Shown here piece by piece: positions 1-9,788 of a stretch of 64,000 nt of DNA (its first letter is position 1; every line of letters starts with the position of its first letter). The notes below the pieces were generated by a model. It was given only the letters and a program-made list of their open reading frames with translations, was not told the DNA's origin and did no database searches. The stretch is from Okeania sp. KiyG1 (lineage in GTDB: Bacteria > Cyanobacteriota > Cyanobacteriia > Cyanobacteriales > Microcoleaceae). Location: positions 44,583 to 108,582 of the forward strand of contig NZ_BLZO01000072.1 of NCBI RefSeq assembly GCF_014132355.1, in the 5' to 3' direction. The translations under genes and the position numbers were made by a program.

Positions 1-668
1 TTCCTCAAATTAAACTTATATTTTCCAATACTCCAAGTAGGATGGGTTGCTAATATTGAGAGAGTTTGTCCCTGAATCTCAACTTGGGTACTTACGGTTT
101 TTCTTCCTCCTCCTAAATCTTGTATCGATGTATTTTTTAGAGGTATCTTGCTATAAACTGCTATTCCCAAATTTATATTTTTACCGAAAGCAATTTGTGG
201 ATCTTGATGAATCACCGAATAAGAATAATCTTGTTGTAAAAGTTCTAATTTTTCTGCCCAAGCATCAGTCACTTCTATAAATATGGCTACATCGGGATTT
301 TCTTCTTTGACTTCAGAGATTAATCGCTTATACTGTTGGTTCATATAGAAGACATTCGCTTCCAAAAATCTGATTTTTTGAACGCTCCCATCTTTGATTA
401 TATTTCGGGAAATATAAAACGGCATTACTTCTAACAAATTAATCGTCAGGCAGAATAAACTAATCAGCAACCAGAGAGAATTGCCAACCCATAAAAAAAA
501 CGATATCCCCAACAAGCTAAGAAATGTATATTGGATTTTAAAATGGCAGGTTAGTTCGAGCAGAAAATGAAACTTCCCTAAATAACTTGCCAGAGAACAT
601 AGAGTCACTAAAACGATGGTAATGACAAAAATCAAGTATAGTAGTTTTTCTATCCCCAAAATATCCAT
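1..668 (-). CDS. Membrane-anchored endonuclease/exonuclease/phosphatase (EEP) family protein, partial
   Basis: An open frame runs from an ATG at 668 leftward off the window edge, so the C-terminus is missing. A ribosome-binding site (AGGAAAG) lies just upstream of the ATG. Residues about 8-85 are hydrophobic and form two or three membrane segments. The domain that follows has the start of an EEP fold: a strand with FLEANV, then KEENPDVAIFIEV, where the Glu matches the metal-ligand Glu of DNase I/AP-endonuclease-like enzymes, then LGIAVYSK and ATHPTW. Membrane-anchored EEP proteins with this order are common in cyanobacteria. They act on phosphodiester or phospholipid substrates that are usually unknown. 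The gene is followed by the CHASE2 cyclase on the same strand. The fold is fairly sure; the substrate cannot be told. Confidence 0.75.
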   Translation of the reverse strand, partial: MDILGIEKLLYLIFVITIVLVTLCSLASYLGKFHFLLELTCHFKIQYTFLSLLGISFFLWVGNSLWLLISLFCLTINLLEVMPFYISRNIIKDGSVQKIRFLEANVFYMNQQYKRLISEVKEENPDVAIFIEVTDAWAEKLELLQQDYSYSVIHQDPQIAFGKNINLGIAVYSKIPLKNTSIQDLGGGRKTVSTQVEIQGQTLSILATHPTWSIGKYKFNLR

Positions 669-773
669 AAGACTTTCCTGTTAATAAGTTAATTAAAGAG
701 ATCCAAGATTAAATTAGCAAGCAAGAGTAGTTCTATATAGAATCCGGTTATGAAGTTTTGAGATTCAAAATAA

Positions 774-3020
774 TCATCTTTTGTGCAACAAAGCAAGGGA
801 TTCATACAAATATTCTAATTTAGCAGAAACATCTGGAGGTTTAGCCGTAAAATGAATATAAAAATTTCCATTTCCTGCTTTTTTCTCTAAAACCTTGCCA
901 TAAATATCCTCACTTTCTACCCCATCCCAGATCAAATTCAGCTTAATATTAATCAAAGCTGGTGGCAGATAATCTTTTGTTTGCATACCCTGAATTTCTG
1001 CTTCTTTTTCTGATAGTTTTACTAAACTTCCTTTTTGCAAACAATCACCGACATTTTTACCATCTAAAACTACATAATGTAAAGATATTGGTTCTTGAAG
1101 TGATAGATAATGTTCTTCTTCTTTTCTCAAAAATAAATTATATTTACCATCAATACCAGCAACATCATAAATAGTAATTGGTTTTTTAACTCCTTTCGGC
1201 ATTACTTCTTTTTGATCGTTAATTTTAATTATCGGCCCCACTTCTTTCAAAGTTGTTTCAGAAATTAAAACTTGACCACCTGTAGTATAAGATTCAATCC
1301 GATAAGTTAAATTTACCTGACTGCCTACAACACCATATTTTGTCCGTTTATCAGAGCCAATATTACCAACAACAACCTCTCCTGTATTAATACCAATTCC
1401 CATTTCTAATGGTGGTAAACCCCATTCTTTCATCTGTTTATTGACAGGTTCCATTGCTAATTGCATATCAATAGCACAAGCAATAGCTCTTACCGGGTCG
1501 TCTTCTCTAGTTATAGGAGCACCGAATAAAACCAAAATTCCATCCCCCATAAACTCATCAATAGTTCCCTGATACTTAGTAATTACATCTGCCATATATC
1601 CCAGATAAAAGTTAAGAATTTTCACAACTTCTTCTGGTGTTACACGTTCTGATGTAGCAGTAAATCCTCTTAAATCGGAAGTTAAAATAGTGATTTTTCG
1701 GCGTTCGCCTCCTAATCTTAATCCTTCAGGACTTTCTAATAAAGTCGCCACTACTTCATCAGTTAAATAACGACCAAAAGTTTTGCGAATATCTTGTGCA
1801 GTACGAGCAATATAAGTTGTAATTGTAACTGCTGATGCACTCAGACCTAAAAACGCTGGAATTACTGGCAACCACAAATTCCAAACAAAAGCAGTATAGG
1901 TGCTAGCGAATAAAACTACACCTGCAGCGAACATTGTCAATACTTTCCAAATAGAAAAATAGCTAACACCACCAGCAGTACGCCATTTCCAGGTTGTCGC
2001 TGCTCCCACCAAAGACCAGAATAAAATCCACACCCACTCAAGAGGTTCTGCCCAAATCTTAATTAGAGGACGACCATCGGTAGCAGAACTAATTAGTTGA
2101 CTGATGAGATTAGCATGAACTTCTACCCCACTCATGGGTTCTAGAGTTTTAATTAAGTTACTACTGTGGGGGGTAGAAAATAAATCATTAAAGCCTTCAC
2201 TGACTGCTCCAATCAAGATGATGCGATCGCGGCCCCAATCAGGCGGCACTCTGTCTTTGAGAATATCCATCATGGAAACAATATCAAAGTAGCGACTCGG
2301 ACCCCGGTAGTTTAGAAGCATGAGATAACCACCTGCATCTGCTCTGATATAACCACCATCATTAGCTTCAAATGGCTCTATTATTGTCTTCCCTAACTGA
2401 AATTTGTCACCATCAATTTTCTCAAGACTAATACTCAAATTGTGTAAGTAACGCAAAGCAACATGAGAAGCAAAACTCCAGACATTTTCTCCGTTTTGCA
2501 GCGTGACATATAAATAACCTCGTCGAATTTTTTTATCTGGGTCTACCTTTACATCATTAGCACCTGCTTGATTATTAGCTTCCAGAGCTGGTGGTGCTTC
2601 TATTACATCATTTTGCCTTTCCCCCACTACTTTTTTAATTCCTACCAAGTTGGAGGTAGACTCGAATATTTTCACTAAGTCCTGATGGCCAGGCTCTACA
2701 GGTAAGTCTCGATAAATGTCTAGACCAATAACTTTTGGCTCCATTGCTTTTAATTTATTCAGCAATTTAGCGTAAATAGCGTCAGGAAAAATTGGTTGCC
2801 CGACTGCTCTGACATCATCTTCATTTATACCTACAATGACGATACGATTGTCTGGACTCTCCAAAGGCCGCCATCGCATATATTGGTCATAAGTTGCCCA
2901 TTCCCAAGCTTGTAGTAAGCCAAGAAAACGTAGTAGGATTACTAACCCTGTGATGCTGGGGGCGGTAATCCATACACCATACCACTGAGAAAAAAAATTC
3001 TGGCATTTATTCCATAACAT
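774..3020 (-). CDS. CHASE2-domain class III nucleotide cyclase
   Basis: The protein has an N-terminal membrane segment (about 38-55), an extracytoplasmic CHASE2 sensor domain (about 60-335), three membrane segments (about 345-425), and a class III adenylate/guanylate cyclase domain (about 455-640). A C-terminal region of about 110 residues weakly resembles a PilZ-like barrel. In the cyclase domain D466 and D510 fit the two metal-binding Asp, and N587 and R591 fit the transition-state pair. The purine-selecting positions read E506 (usually Lys in adenylate cyclases) and S584. The longest frame begins with TTG at 3071, but that codon lies in a dispersed repeat. I therefore prefer the ATG at 3020 (MLWNKCQ). 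It converts ATP or GTP to cyclic nucleotide in response to an outside signal. DUF928 lies next to it, a common cyanobacterial pairing. Confidence 0.9.
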   Translation of the reverse strand: MLWNKCQNFFSQWYGVWITAPSITGLVILLRFLGLLQAWEWATYDQYMRWRPLESPDNRIVIVGINEDDVRAVGQPIFPDAIYAKLLNKLKAMEPKVIGLDIYRDLPVEPGHQDLVKIFESTSNLVGIKKVVGERQNDVIEAPPALEANNQAGANDVKVDPDKKIRRGYLYVTLQNGENVWSFASHVALRYLHNLSISLEKIDGDKFQLGKTIIEPFEANDGGYIRADAGGYLMLLNYRGPSRYFDIVSMMDILKDRVPPDWGRDRIILIGAVSEGFNDLFSTPHSSNLIKTLEPMSGVEVHANLISQLISSATDGRPLIKIWAEPLEWVWILFWSLVGAATTWKWRTAGGVSYFSIWKVLTMFAAGVVLFASTYTAFVWNLWLPVIPAFLGLSASAVTITTYIARTAQDIRKTFGRYLTDEVVATLLESPEGLRLGGERRKITILTSDLRGFTATSERVTPEEVVKILNFYLGYMADVITKYQGTIDEFMGDGILVLFGAPITREDDPVRAIACAIDMQLAMEPVNKQMKEWGLPPLEMGIGINTGEVVVGNIGSDKRTKYGVVGSQVNLTYRIESYTTGGQVLISETTLKEVGPIIKINDQKEVMPKGVKKPITIYDVAGIDGKYNLFLRKEEEHYLSLQEPISLHYVVLDGKNVGDCLQKGSLVKLSEKEAEIQGMQTKDYLPPALINIKLNLIWDGVESEDIYGKVLEKKAGNGNFYIHFTAKPPDVSAKLEYLYESLALLHKR

Positions 3021-3063
3021 TTGTGTTAGCTGCTTTGTAGAAATTAAAAGTTTTTGGGGGTAG

Positions 3064-3206
3064 TTCAACAATTAATAATTAATAATTAATAATTAATAAT
3101 TAACAATTACCTCTCCTTGAAAACGGATAGGATTGACTAATCATGAAAGTTTTTTCTTGTTTCTCCTTTAAACGAGAGGCTTTAAACCTTAATTATGGGG
3201 TAAAAA
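3064..3206 (-). repeat. Dispersed repeat, type B end, between the cyclase and DUF928 genes
   Basis: On the minus strand this copy runs from an AATTAAGG-type left end through CTCTCGTTTAAAGGAG to the right end AAGGAGAGGTAATTG, followed by tandem AATTATT units and TTGTTGAA. The same pattern recurs at 22750, 33175, 61894 and 62394. It separates the cyclase gene from the DUF928 gene, and its last bases run into the longest cyclase frame. Confidence 0.7.
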
Positions 3207-3304
3207 AAACAGAGCGATTTGCTCGCCTTCACCATAAAATCAATGTGATAGTAGTGTACCAGACTCAACTTAGTTACTGACAGCTATTTCAATGCTAACT
3301 TAAT

Positions 3305-4048
3305 TTATTCTTCTATTTGACAGCAGGGTGCAAAGGGTTCAGAAGCAATCTCTTGTAATCCGACTGATGTTAGTAATTCTTCCCACTCTGTCGGGTTAGA
3401 ATCGCGTAACTCGGCCACAGTAGCGATCGTTTCATTCCAAATCCTTGCTTTTGCATATATTTCTGCTTGTTCCAGGGGACTAGCGTTTTTTAAGCTATTT
3501 TCTAAGTCTGAACTGATTTCTACTTTTTTGATAGTTCCTTCAACATATGGGTAACCACTGCGATCCCATTCATCTTCACCTTCATTACAAATCATTACAA
3601 ATGCCCAAGTATATTCTTTATTGGTTGTCAGACTTATATTTTTTGGCAGGGTAAGTTTCACAATACCAGAAGTCTCGGAAATATCTAATTCAGTTAAATA
3701 GATGCTCTTACCTGATGATTTATCAGTTATTTCAAATTCTGCTGACTTTGCTTTGTGTTCGGGAACATACAGGAAAAATTTGGGGTTATTAGCAACTGTT
3801 GTTACGACATTATCTCCTGGCATTAAGGCTGTCAATTTGATTTCACCACGAGTACAGGGGTCTCCACGAGTACCTGCACCTCTTGTTTCTTCTGAACTTG
3901 GCCTTTGTGGCCCAGAAGGAAATTTTACACTAATCAGCAATTCTGCGGTTGACTGTGCTTGTACTAGATGCACCCCTGAAAAAGTTACAATTATTGGGGA
4001 TGTCGCTAAAGCCAAAAGTCCCCAAAACTTTATATTTTGCCTCCCCAT
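3305..4048 (-). CDS. DUF928 domain-containing secreted protein
   Basis: A 247-residue protein with an N-terminal signal peptide (hydrophobic stretch about 10-30, ending near VQAQS). The body follows the cyanobacterial DUF928 pattern: GTRGDPC, then LTALMPG, PKFFLYVPE, a VKLTLP strand and an EYTWAFVMIC strand. A cysteine pair (APCC) sits at the C-terminus. An AAGGAG ribosome-binding site lies about 12 bases before the ATG. The function of DUF928 is unknown. In cyanobacteria it often sits next to CHASE2 or CHAT-domain genes, as here, which suggests a shared periplasmic sensing role (inference). Confidence 0.85.
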   Translation of the reverse strand: MGRQNIKFWGLLALATSPIIVTFSGVHLVQAQSTAELLISVKFPSGPQRPSSEETRGAGTRGDPCTRGEIKLTALMPGDNVVTTVANNPKFFLYVPEHKAKSAEFEITDKSSGKSIYLTELDISETSGIVKLTLPKNISLTTNKEYTWAFVMICNEGEDEWDRSGYPYVEGTIKKVEISSDLENSLKNASPLEQAEIYAKARIWNETIATVAELRDSNPTEWEELLTSVGLQEIASEPFAPCCQIEE

Positions 4049-5518
4049 AATTTATTATATCTCCTTTTTTGATATTTTCACTATACCTGTAATCCTAACA
4101 TACCTCTAAATCAGTTTTTATCGGTGTCTTAATTTACTTCAAACTTTCCCTTCTACGAGATAGTTTTTCTTGATTCTCGGGTAATTTTATATAGCGTTTA
4201 TTCTTGGAATTAGGTAAAAATTTTGATTTTTAGGGAACAGAGAATCTAGAAATGTATCATACACATCGCGTATTTTTTGGAAAATTATTATATTTACCGA
4301 AATTCGATTTGATATATTTGATATATAAGTAAGGGTAAATAACAGCTTGACATAATCTATGATTATCTAGTATAAAGCGTTAAATTTAGCTATGGCGGTC
4401 AGTTTGCTCCGCAACGCTGGCGCGTTTCGCGCTAGCGTTGCGTTGCGCCAGCTTTGCGTTGCGCCAGCTTTGCGTTGCGCCAGCTTTGCGAAGCAAAAGC
4501 AAAAGCAAAAGCAAACGACCGTGACAGCCTGTGGACTGGACAGGCGCCGACGTTGCCAGATAGAAACAGGAATAGAACAGGCTATCTATAGATAATCATA
4601 GATTTATATAGATAATCGTAGGTTTCTAAGAACGGATAGGTAAACTGATGAAACATAATCATCAAGCAAAATAAGATAGAACAACATTTAGGAAAATCTT
4701 GATTTGTTGGTGTAGCTACCATTTGAATCAGTTAACTAGCTATCAGCATTTCAGCACCCTAAAAGCTTGGGTTGGACCTCCCGACTTCGAGCAAGTCGCT
4801 CCTGTTTTCAAAGCAGTCGATCGCCTCCTTTGAAAAAGCTGGCAAGGGTTGCATTCTGGAACGGAAACACTGATTGCTGACTACTTCTTTAACTGATGAG
4901 CGATCGATAACATCTTTAAATATTGAGTTAATTAACAATATCTCACAAAAATTTTCAACAATAGTCCGTTTTTTAGGGGATGCATGATCGAAGTTATTAG
5001 TGATTTATACACACAAAAATTGTCTACTTATCCGGCCTCTGTTTCTAAATAGTCCCAACTTGATGAAAAGATAGTTAAGGTACTCTATATGAATACAGTT
5101 TTTTATTTAGGCTAAGTATATACTCTAGCTTAAGGGTGGCAATGCTAAAGTTATTTTCCTTGAAGTGAAAAACGGTGGTGTTGATGATTCTGGGTATGAT
5201 GCAAGCCCCCCTAGCCCCCCACCCATTGGGGGGAATAAAACTCTAAAAGTCCCCTTTTATTAATCCCCCTCCCGTCCGCCTTTTTGATCCCCCTCCCGTC
5301 CCCCGCAGGATCGGGGGAAGCCAGAGGATGTTTCGCTTTTTGTTGAATGGTGGACCAGAGGGGGCGAAGGCGAGAACCAAACAATCGCGCATTCATACTT
5401 CAATTCAGCAACGCCAAAATGGTAAATACTTTTCACATATTCTCTGAGCTTAGGCTAGTAATTATTACTCAAAGCCATTGAGATTTTGAGTCTGTAGATC
5501 GAGCAACCTGATATTTAC
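4049..5518. other. Gene-free stretch with short palindromic and GC-rich repeats
   Basis: No convincing gene. 4392-4530 holds tandem copies of a palindrome-rich unit (CGCCAGCTTTGCGTTG) and a run of AAGCAA. 4740-4860 holds pieces of the GCTATCAGCATT repeat. 5196-5330 holds a CCCCC/GGGGG-rich repeat with hairpins (CCCCCGCAGGATCGGGGG). The open frames here (for example 4392-4595 and 5211-5396) are translations of these repeats. Confidence 0.6.
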
Positions 5519-5810
5519 CGAAAAATTGTGGTTTAAAGCCTCCTCTTTTAAGGGGATAAAAGCGGTCGTTTGCTTTTGCTTTTGTTTCGCAAAGCTGGCG
5601 CAACGCAAAGCTGGCGCAACGCAACGCTGACGCGTTTCGCGTCAGCGGAACGGAGTTCTATCTTTGGAGCTTACCGTAGGATGGGATGGCGAGGAAACCT
5701 GCACCATATCCAATCGAGCAACAGAAGAAAAATTTTCCTTTTAGTCAATCCTATCCGTTTTAAAGGAGAGGTAATTGTTAATTACTAATTATTAATTATT
5801 AATTGTTGAA
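5519..5810 (+). mobile_element. Non-autonomous IS200/IS605-like element, type B right end
   Basis: The element starts directly after TTAC (5515-5518) with CGAAAAATTGTGGTTTAAAG and a hairpin (GCCTCCTC...AAGGGG). It runs through GGGATGGCGAGGAAACC and CCATATCCAA and ends with AAGGAGAGGTAATTG, tandem AATTATT and TTGTTGAA. Its middle carries the same CGCAAAGCTGGCGCAACG palindromes as 4392-4530, in the opposite orientation. No gene is inside. Confidence 0.65.
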
Positions 5811-5836
5811 AGTAGCAGATTTAAGAAAGAGGTAGT

Positions 5837-6122
5837 ATGACTATTTCATTATTAAAACAACTCAATTTGATTTCTTTTATACCTATATTCTTAATAATAT
5901 TTTTTGAGTATCCTTCTTTGTCAAAAATTACACTCAAAAATTATCAGATAATGAAGCCAACAATATATTAAAACTAAACAAGCCTCAATCTACTAAACCG
6001 CAAAATCAACCTCCTAATAAATATCTAAAAATAGAATAGAAGTATCTGAAGATGGATGTATAACTAAGAACTTGAGGTTGAGAAATGGTATGAAGATTAA
6101 AATCAGACAAAATTGTAATTAA
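5837..6122 (+). pseudogene. Decayed small secreted-protein gene
   Basis: An ATG at 5837 with an upstream AGAAAGAGG site starts a signal-peptide-like stretch (LISFIPIFLIIFFEY). The frame then breaks. Coding-like sequence resumes in a second frame (SDNEANNILKLNKPQS, then PNKYLKIE) and again in a third frame (NRIEVSEDGCITKN, then GMKIKIRQNCN and a stop at 6120-6122). Two frameshifts in about 285 bases give a consistent small exported protein of about 90 residues. I do not recognise the family. Codon use and length make this plausible but not certain. Confidence 0.35.
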
Positions 6123-6306
6123 GTGAAAGTTTAAAAAATAAGCTTTGAAAAAGGAGTCAGTTATCAGTTATCAGTACCTCCTACTGTTTGCGTAGCATGA
6201 CCTAGGAAAGCAGGAGGCAAGAAAATACTGAAGTTTATCTTCTCAGAGAAAAAAAATTTTCCCTACTGCCTCAATTCTCTTCTTTTCAAGGAGAGGTAAT
6301 AATTAA

Positions 6307-6640
6307 TTAGGGTTTGCTGATTAAATCTAAAAACATTGATATCTAAAGCTAGAGCGTATTTTTTAGTTGAAAAAAGTCCAAGCTTAATGGTCGTAATGGT
6401 TCAAAAAATTAGCATTTTAGGCGGCTTTGTTGCACAGAATAATCCCTTGATTATTCTTCCTCCTACCTCCTAATTAATTCCCATTTATCCTGTCTCCCCC
6501 TCCCCTCCTGGGAGGGGTTAGGGTGGGTTGGGAGGGGAGGGGTTAGGGGTGGGTTGTCTACTGTCTTCCCCTCCTCCTGGGAGGGGCGAGGGTGGGTTGT
6601 CTCCTACCCTTACCCATAAGACTTTTTCAGCAAACCCTAA
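6307..6640. mobile_element. MITE-like element with TTAGGGTTTGCTGA terminal inverted repeats
   Basis: Perfect 14-bp inverted repeats: TTAGGGTTTGCTGA at 6307-6320 and TCAGCAAACCCTAA at 6627-6640. The interior carries repeated GGGAGGGGTTAGGG blocks and no gene. Related copies are at 25089-25371 (inverted) and 62585-62856, and a lone right end lies near 23044. This copy sits inside the AATTATT tail of a type B repeat, with TTATTAATTATTAATTG continuing after it. Confidence 0.75.
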
Positions 6641-6901
6641 TTATTAATTATTAATTGTTGAACGGTGATTATTAAAGTATGGAATTAAAGTATGGAAAAT
6701 TAAAATAATCCTCTGGCAACAGCAATTTCAAAAAGCAAGACTTAACAGTAAATTCAAGTAGGCAATAAACCTTTTTAAGGCTAATGTTGTTGGTATCCAA
6801 AAAATAATTAAATATTTTAAATACTACCCATTTTGACTTGCCGTTAGAATTAGAATATATTTATTGACTGCAATATCCTAATTCAGCAAGGTAATGCAAC
6901 T

Positions 6902-8197
6902 ATGACACAAACACCACCACCTCGTCCCCCAGCACCTCGTCCTCCTGGAAGCCGTGGTTTACCGCGTCCCCCAGCTCCACCTAGTCCACCAGCAGCAAGA
7001 AGACCGCCAACATCTCCTCCACCTTCTTCCGCTCCACCAGCATCATCAACATCTGTTTCTCAACAAATAATTCCTCCAACGGAAACCGCACCAGTACCTC
7101 AAATACCAACTCCCGGTGGTCCACAACTGGGTTCTGGACAAATACCACTGACAGATATTGTCCGGCGAGCTAATGAAGAAGGTGTTTCAGATGTTCATCT
7201 AGGGGTGAAAGAAGTACCACGGTTCCGCAAACGTGGAGACCTTCTACCCCTTGAATATCCAGAAACTGATTTGAACACCTTTATGTTTTGGTTGCGAGAA
7301 ATTCTTACAGATGAAGAAATTCGTGCATTCCAAGAAAATCTTGACTTTGATGGTGCTGCTGACTTGGGTTTTGTACGGATTAGGATTAGTTTGTTTGACT
7401 CTCTTGCAGGTCCAGCCATGGTTTTACGACTGATTGGGTCTAAAATCCTGACGATGGAGCAACTTAAATTGCCAGAAGTCTTTAAGAAAGTCTGTCATTA
7501 CCATAAAGGGTTAATTTTGGTGACCGGACCTACAGGTTCTGGTAAGTCCACCACCATGGCAGCGATGATTGATTTTATGAACAGTACTTTTCCTTATCAT
7601 GTCATCACTATCGAAGACCCTGTGGAATTTGTCCATGAAAGCCGAAAATGTTTGATCAAGCACCGGGAAGTAGGTAGACATACTCTAAAATTCTTCAATG
7701 CTCTTAAAGGTGCTCTCCGTCAAGACCCTGACTTAATGTTAGTAGGGGAAATTCGAGATAAGGAAACGGTGGGAATTGCTATTAAAGCTGCTTCTACAGG
7801 ACACTTGGTAATGGGAACATTACACACCAACAGTGCCATCAAGACTCTGACTCGTATTTTGGATATGTTTTCTGCTGAGGAGCAACCAGCGATTAAATTA
7901 GCTCTTTCAGAAATTCTGGTAGCAATTATTGCTCAGTTGTTGTGCAAAACTACTGATGGTAAGCGAGCAGCTTTCCATGACATTTTGATTAATACTGATG
8001 TAGTTAAGGAATATATTGTTAAAGACCAGTATGAGGAAATTAACCAAATTATGCTCAAAGATACTTATGAAGGTATGACTACCATGAATAGGTCTTTGTT
8101 TGATCTTTATCAAGAAGGTCGAATAACAGAAGAAACAGCAATAGACCAGTCTCCCTTCCCAAATGAAATGGCTCAGATTTTACGAGGTAGAATTTGA
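6902..8197 (+). CDS. pilT: Type IV pilus retraction ATPase PilT family, with Pro-rich N-terminus
   Basis: A 431-residue secretion ATPase. Residues 1-80 are an unusual Pro/Ala/Ser-rich extension. The core then follows PilT: an N-terminal domain (ISDVHLG-like DVHLGVKEVPRFR), Walker A GPTGSGKST (209-217), Asp box ITIEDPVEFVH, Walker B LMLVGEIRD (about 278-286) and His box GHLVMGTLHT. The C-terminal AIRNLIRE motif of canonical PilT is not seen; the region reads VVKEYIVKDQ. It may therefore be a PilT2/PilU-like paralogue rather than the main retraction motor. It drives pilus retraction on the cytoplasmic side of the inner membrane. The stop codon lies at the boundary of the IS605-type remnant that follows, so the last residues may have been altered by that insertion. 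Confidence 0.92.
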   Translation: MTQTPPPRPPAPRPPGSRGLPRPPAPPSPPAARRPPTSPPPSSAPPASSTSVSQQIIPPTETAPVPQIPTPGGPQLGSGQIPLTDIVRRANEEGVSDVHLGVKEVPRFRKRGDLLPLEYPETDLNTFMFWLREILTDEEIRAFQENLDFDGAADLGFVRIRISLFDSLAGPAMVLRLIGSKILTMEQLKLPEVFKKVCHYHKGLILVTGPTGSGKSTTMAAMIDFMNSTFPYHVITIEDPVEFVHESRKCLIKHREVGRHTLKFFNALKGALRQDPDLMLVGEIRDKETVGIAIKAASTGHLVMGTLHTNSAIKTLTRILDMFSAEEQPAIKLALSEILVAIIAQLLCKTTDGKRAAFHDILINTDVVKEYIVKDQYEEINQIMLKDTYEGMTTMNRSLFDLYQEGRITEETAIDQSPFPNEMAQILRGRI

Positions 8198-9788
8198 CAT
8201 ACTCCCAACATTGCGCATGGCGCGACAACGCGGGATTCTTCAGCCAGAGAAGCTCTGACCGCAGTTTTAACAGAGGTGATGTCTTCCCCCTGCGTTGATA
8301 ACAATCCAACCCACCCCCATCCCCTCCCGGGAGGGGAGCTAGAGGGGTGGGTGAGTTATAGTCCCTATCTAGTTCTTGTCCGCATTTAGGACATGAATGC
8401 CTTTCATGTCGCGGAGCGAAACGCTCTGATAAGCTTTTAGGGACTTTACTTAAGCATTCCCAACAATGTTGAGATGTACCTTTTGGGTCTACGCGTGATA
8501 ATTATCTTGCCAAGTTTCCAAGGGACATATTCTAAGACTTGAACAAACTTACCAAAAGCTGCATCCTGCAAGGACTTATTTAGTCCTGACTTCGCCGATT
8601 GACCGTTGGGTAAGAACTGGCCATTATGGCAGAAGAAAGAAGGAAGAAGGAAGAAGGAAGAAGGAAAAGTATTACATTGTCTGAGTTTTAAGTTTTTGAT
8701 CTGTCCTAACCTTTGCTTCGACTGCTATATCGCTGATTTTTGCTTTGCAACGTCTAACTAAAGAAGCTATCTGTAGGTCTTCAAGGAATATTACCTGACA
8801 ATCACGCTCACAAATGATAAGCAAGTTTGAATTGCCAGTCTAACCTTTGTCTAGCTATTAATTGATGCAGTTTAGCTATTTTGCACTTGAGAATCTTCCA
8901 AGATCGGGAATGTTTTCGTTTCTTAGCCAATCTAACCTGGAGTTTAGACAATCGATACTCAGATTTTCTAAAGAACTTGGGAACTTCTATAAACTCACCA
9001 TCACTGGTAACAGCATAGTGCAACAATCCTAAATCAATACATCCATGAGTTTTCTTTAGTGGGTTGAATTTCTGCAACCTCTAATGCTACAGTCTTATCT
9101 TCTATTGTTAAGCTGATATACCAACCATCAGCTTCACGGATTACTGTTCCGGTTTTAACCTTGAATCCTCTTGGTATTGAGCGATTGTAGACAAAAGGAA
9201 CTAAGCCTATTTTTGGTAAATTGATACAATAACGACCGTTAGCATTTTTAACAATATTGGTATTTGATAGCTGAGGATAACTGAACGAGTTATAGTAATG
9301 CTTCCCTTTGAATTTAGGTCTCCCACTGGTTTTACCGTTTTTGTCAGGTAAGGCACAACTTATCCATAGTAGTTTGTACACGCTGGATAACATCTTGTAG
9401 CACTTGAGAGTGCATAGACTTATACTCAGGAAATAGCTTTTTGGTTTGTACTAAATCTGCTAGTTGAACAGTTTCCCACACAACATAACCATTTATTATA
9501 TTTGGATGCCTATCGCCTTTCTTTGTTACTGGATTACCATCGCCGTCTTTTTTTCTACCGTCCCTTGTTTGTATTCTAAACTCTGGGATATGCATGATAA
9601 ATCTTTTCTACAGGAACTACTGAAACGTTAAGTGGGCAAGCGTTTACTGGTGTCCGTGTGGCTTCAAACCAATTCATCCTTTGAGCTAAACGGTAGTTAT
9701 ATTGCTTTCGGGCTAATTCCAACCAATTAGCTATAATTACCGTTTGGCTTTTCTGTGGTTTGAGCTTGTACTTATATTTCAGTAGCAT
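8193..9788 (-). pseudogene. Degraded IS605-type tnpB with its right end
   Basis: Reading leftward from 9788, TnpB sequence appears in several frames. First comes the N-terminus (MLLKYKYKLKPQKSQ). Then come the RPKFKGK and GRYCINLPKIG blocks, the first catalytic block (CIDLGLLHYAVTSDG), and the second block LEDLQIASL near 8770, reached by a frameshift after LAYHL. NGQSAKSGLNKSLQDAAFG follows at about 8540-8620, and a zinc-finger remnant (CWECLSK and CPKCGQELDRD) at about 8370-8490. The right end with its hairpin and GAGTATGTCAA terminus abuts pilT. At least four frameshifts and two inserted repeats are present, so it is dead. TnpB is the RNA-guided nuclease of IS200/IS605 elements. Confidence 0.85.
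8625..8729. mobile_element. MITE-like GAAGGAA-tract element inside the tnpB remnant
   Basis: Ends read ATGGCAG and CTGCTAT, a short imperfect inverted repeat. The interior has a GAAGGAA microsatellite, then TTGTCTGAGTTTTAAG and CCTTTGCTTCGACTGC. Without it the tnpB frame reads through from KAKISD to NGQFLPNGQ. Related sequences lie at 60042-60170 and, inverted and partial, at 11404-11494. Confidence 0.65.

Noticed and set aside
4392-4595. Open frame of 67 codons on the plus strand
   Set aside because: It is a translation of tandem palindromes and AAGCAA units; the composition (Arg, Ala, Lys-Gln runs) follows the repeat.
5211-5396. Open frame of 61 codons on the minus strand
   Set aside because: Lies in a C/G-rich repeat (CCCCTCCCG) with no ribosome-binding site or protein-like pattern.
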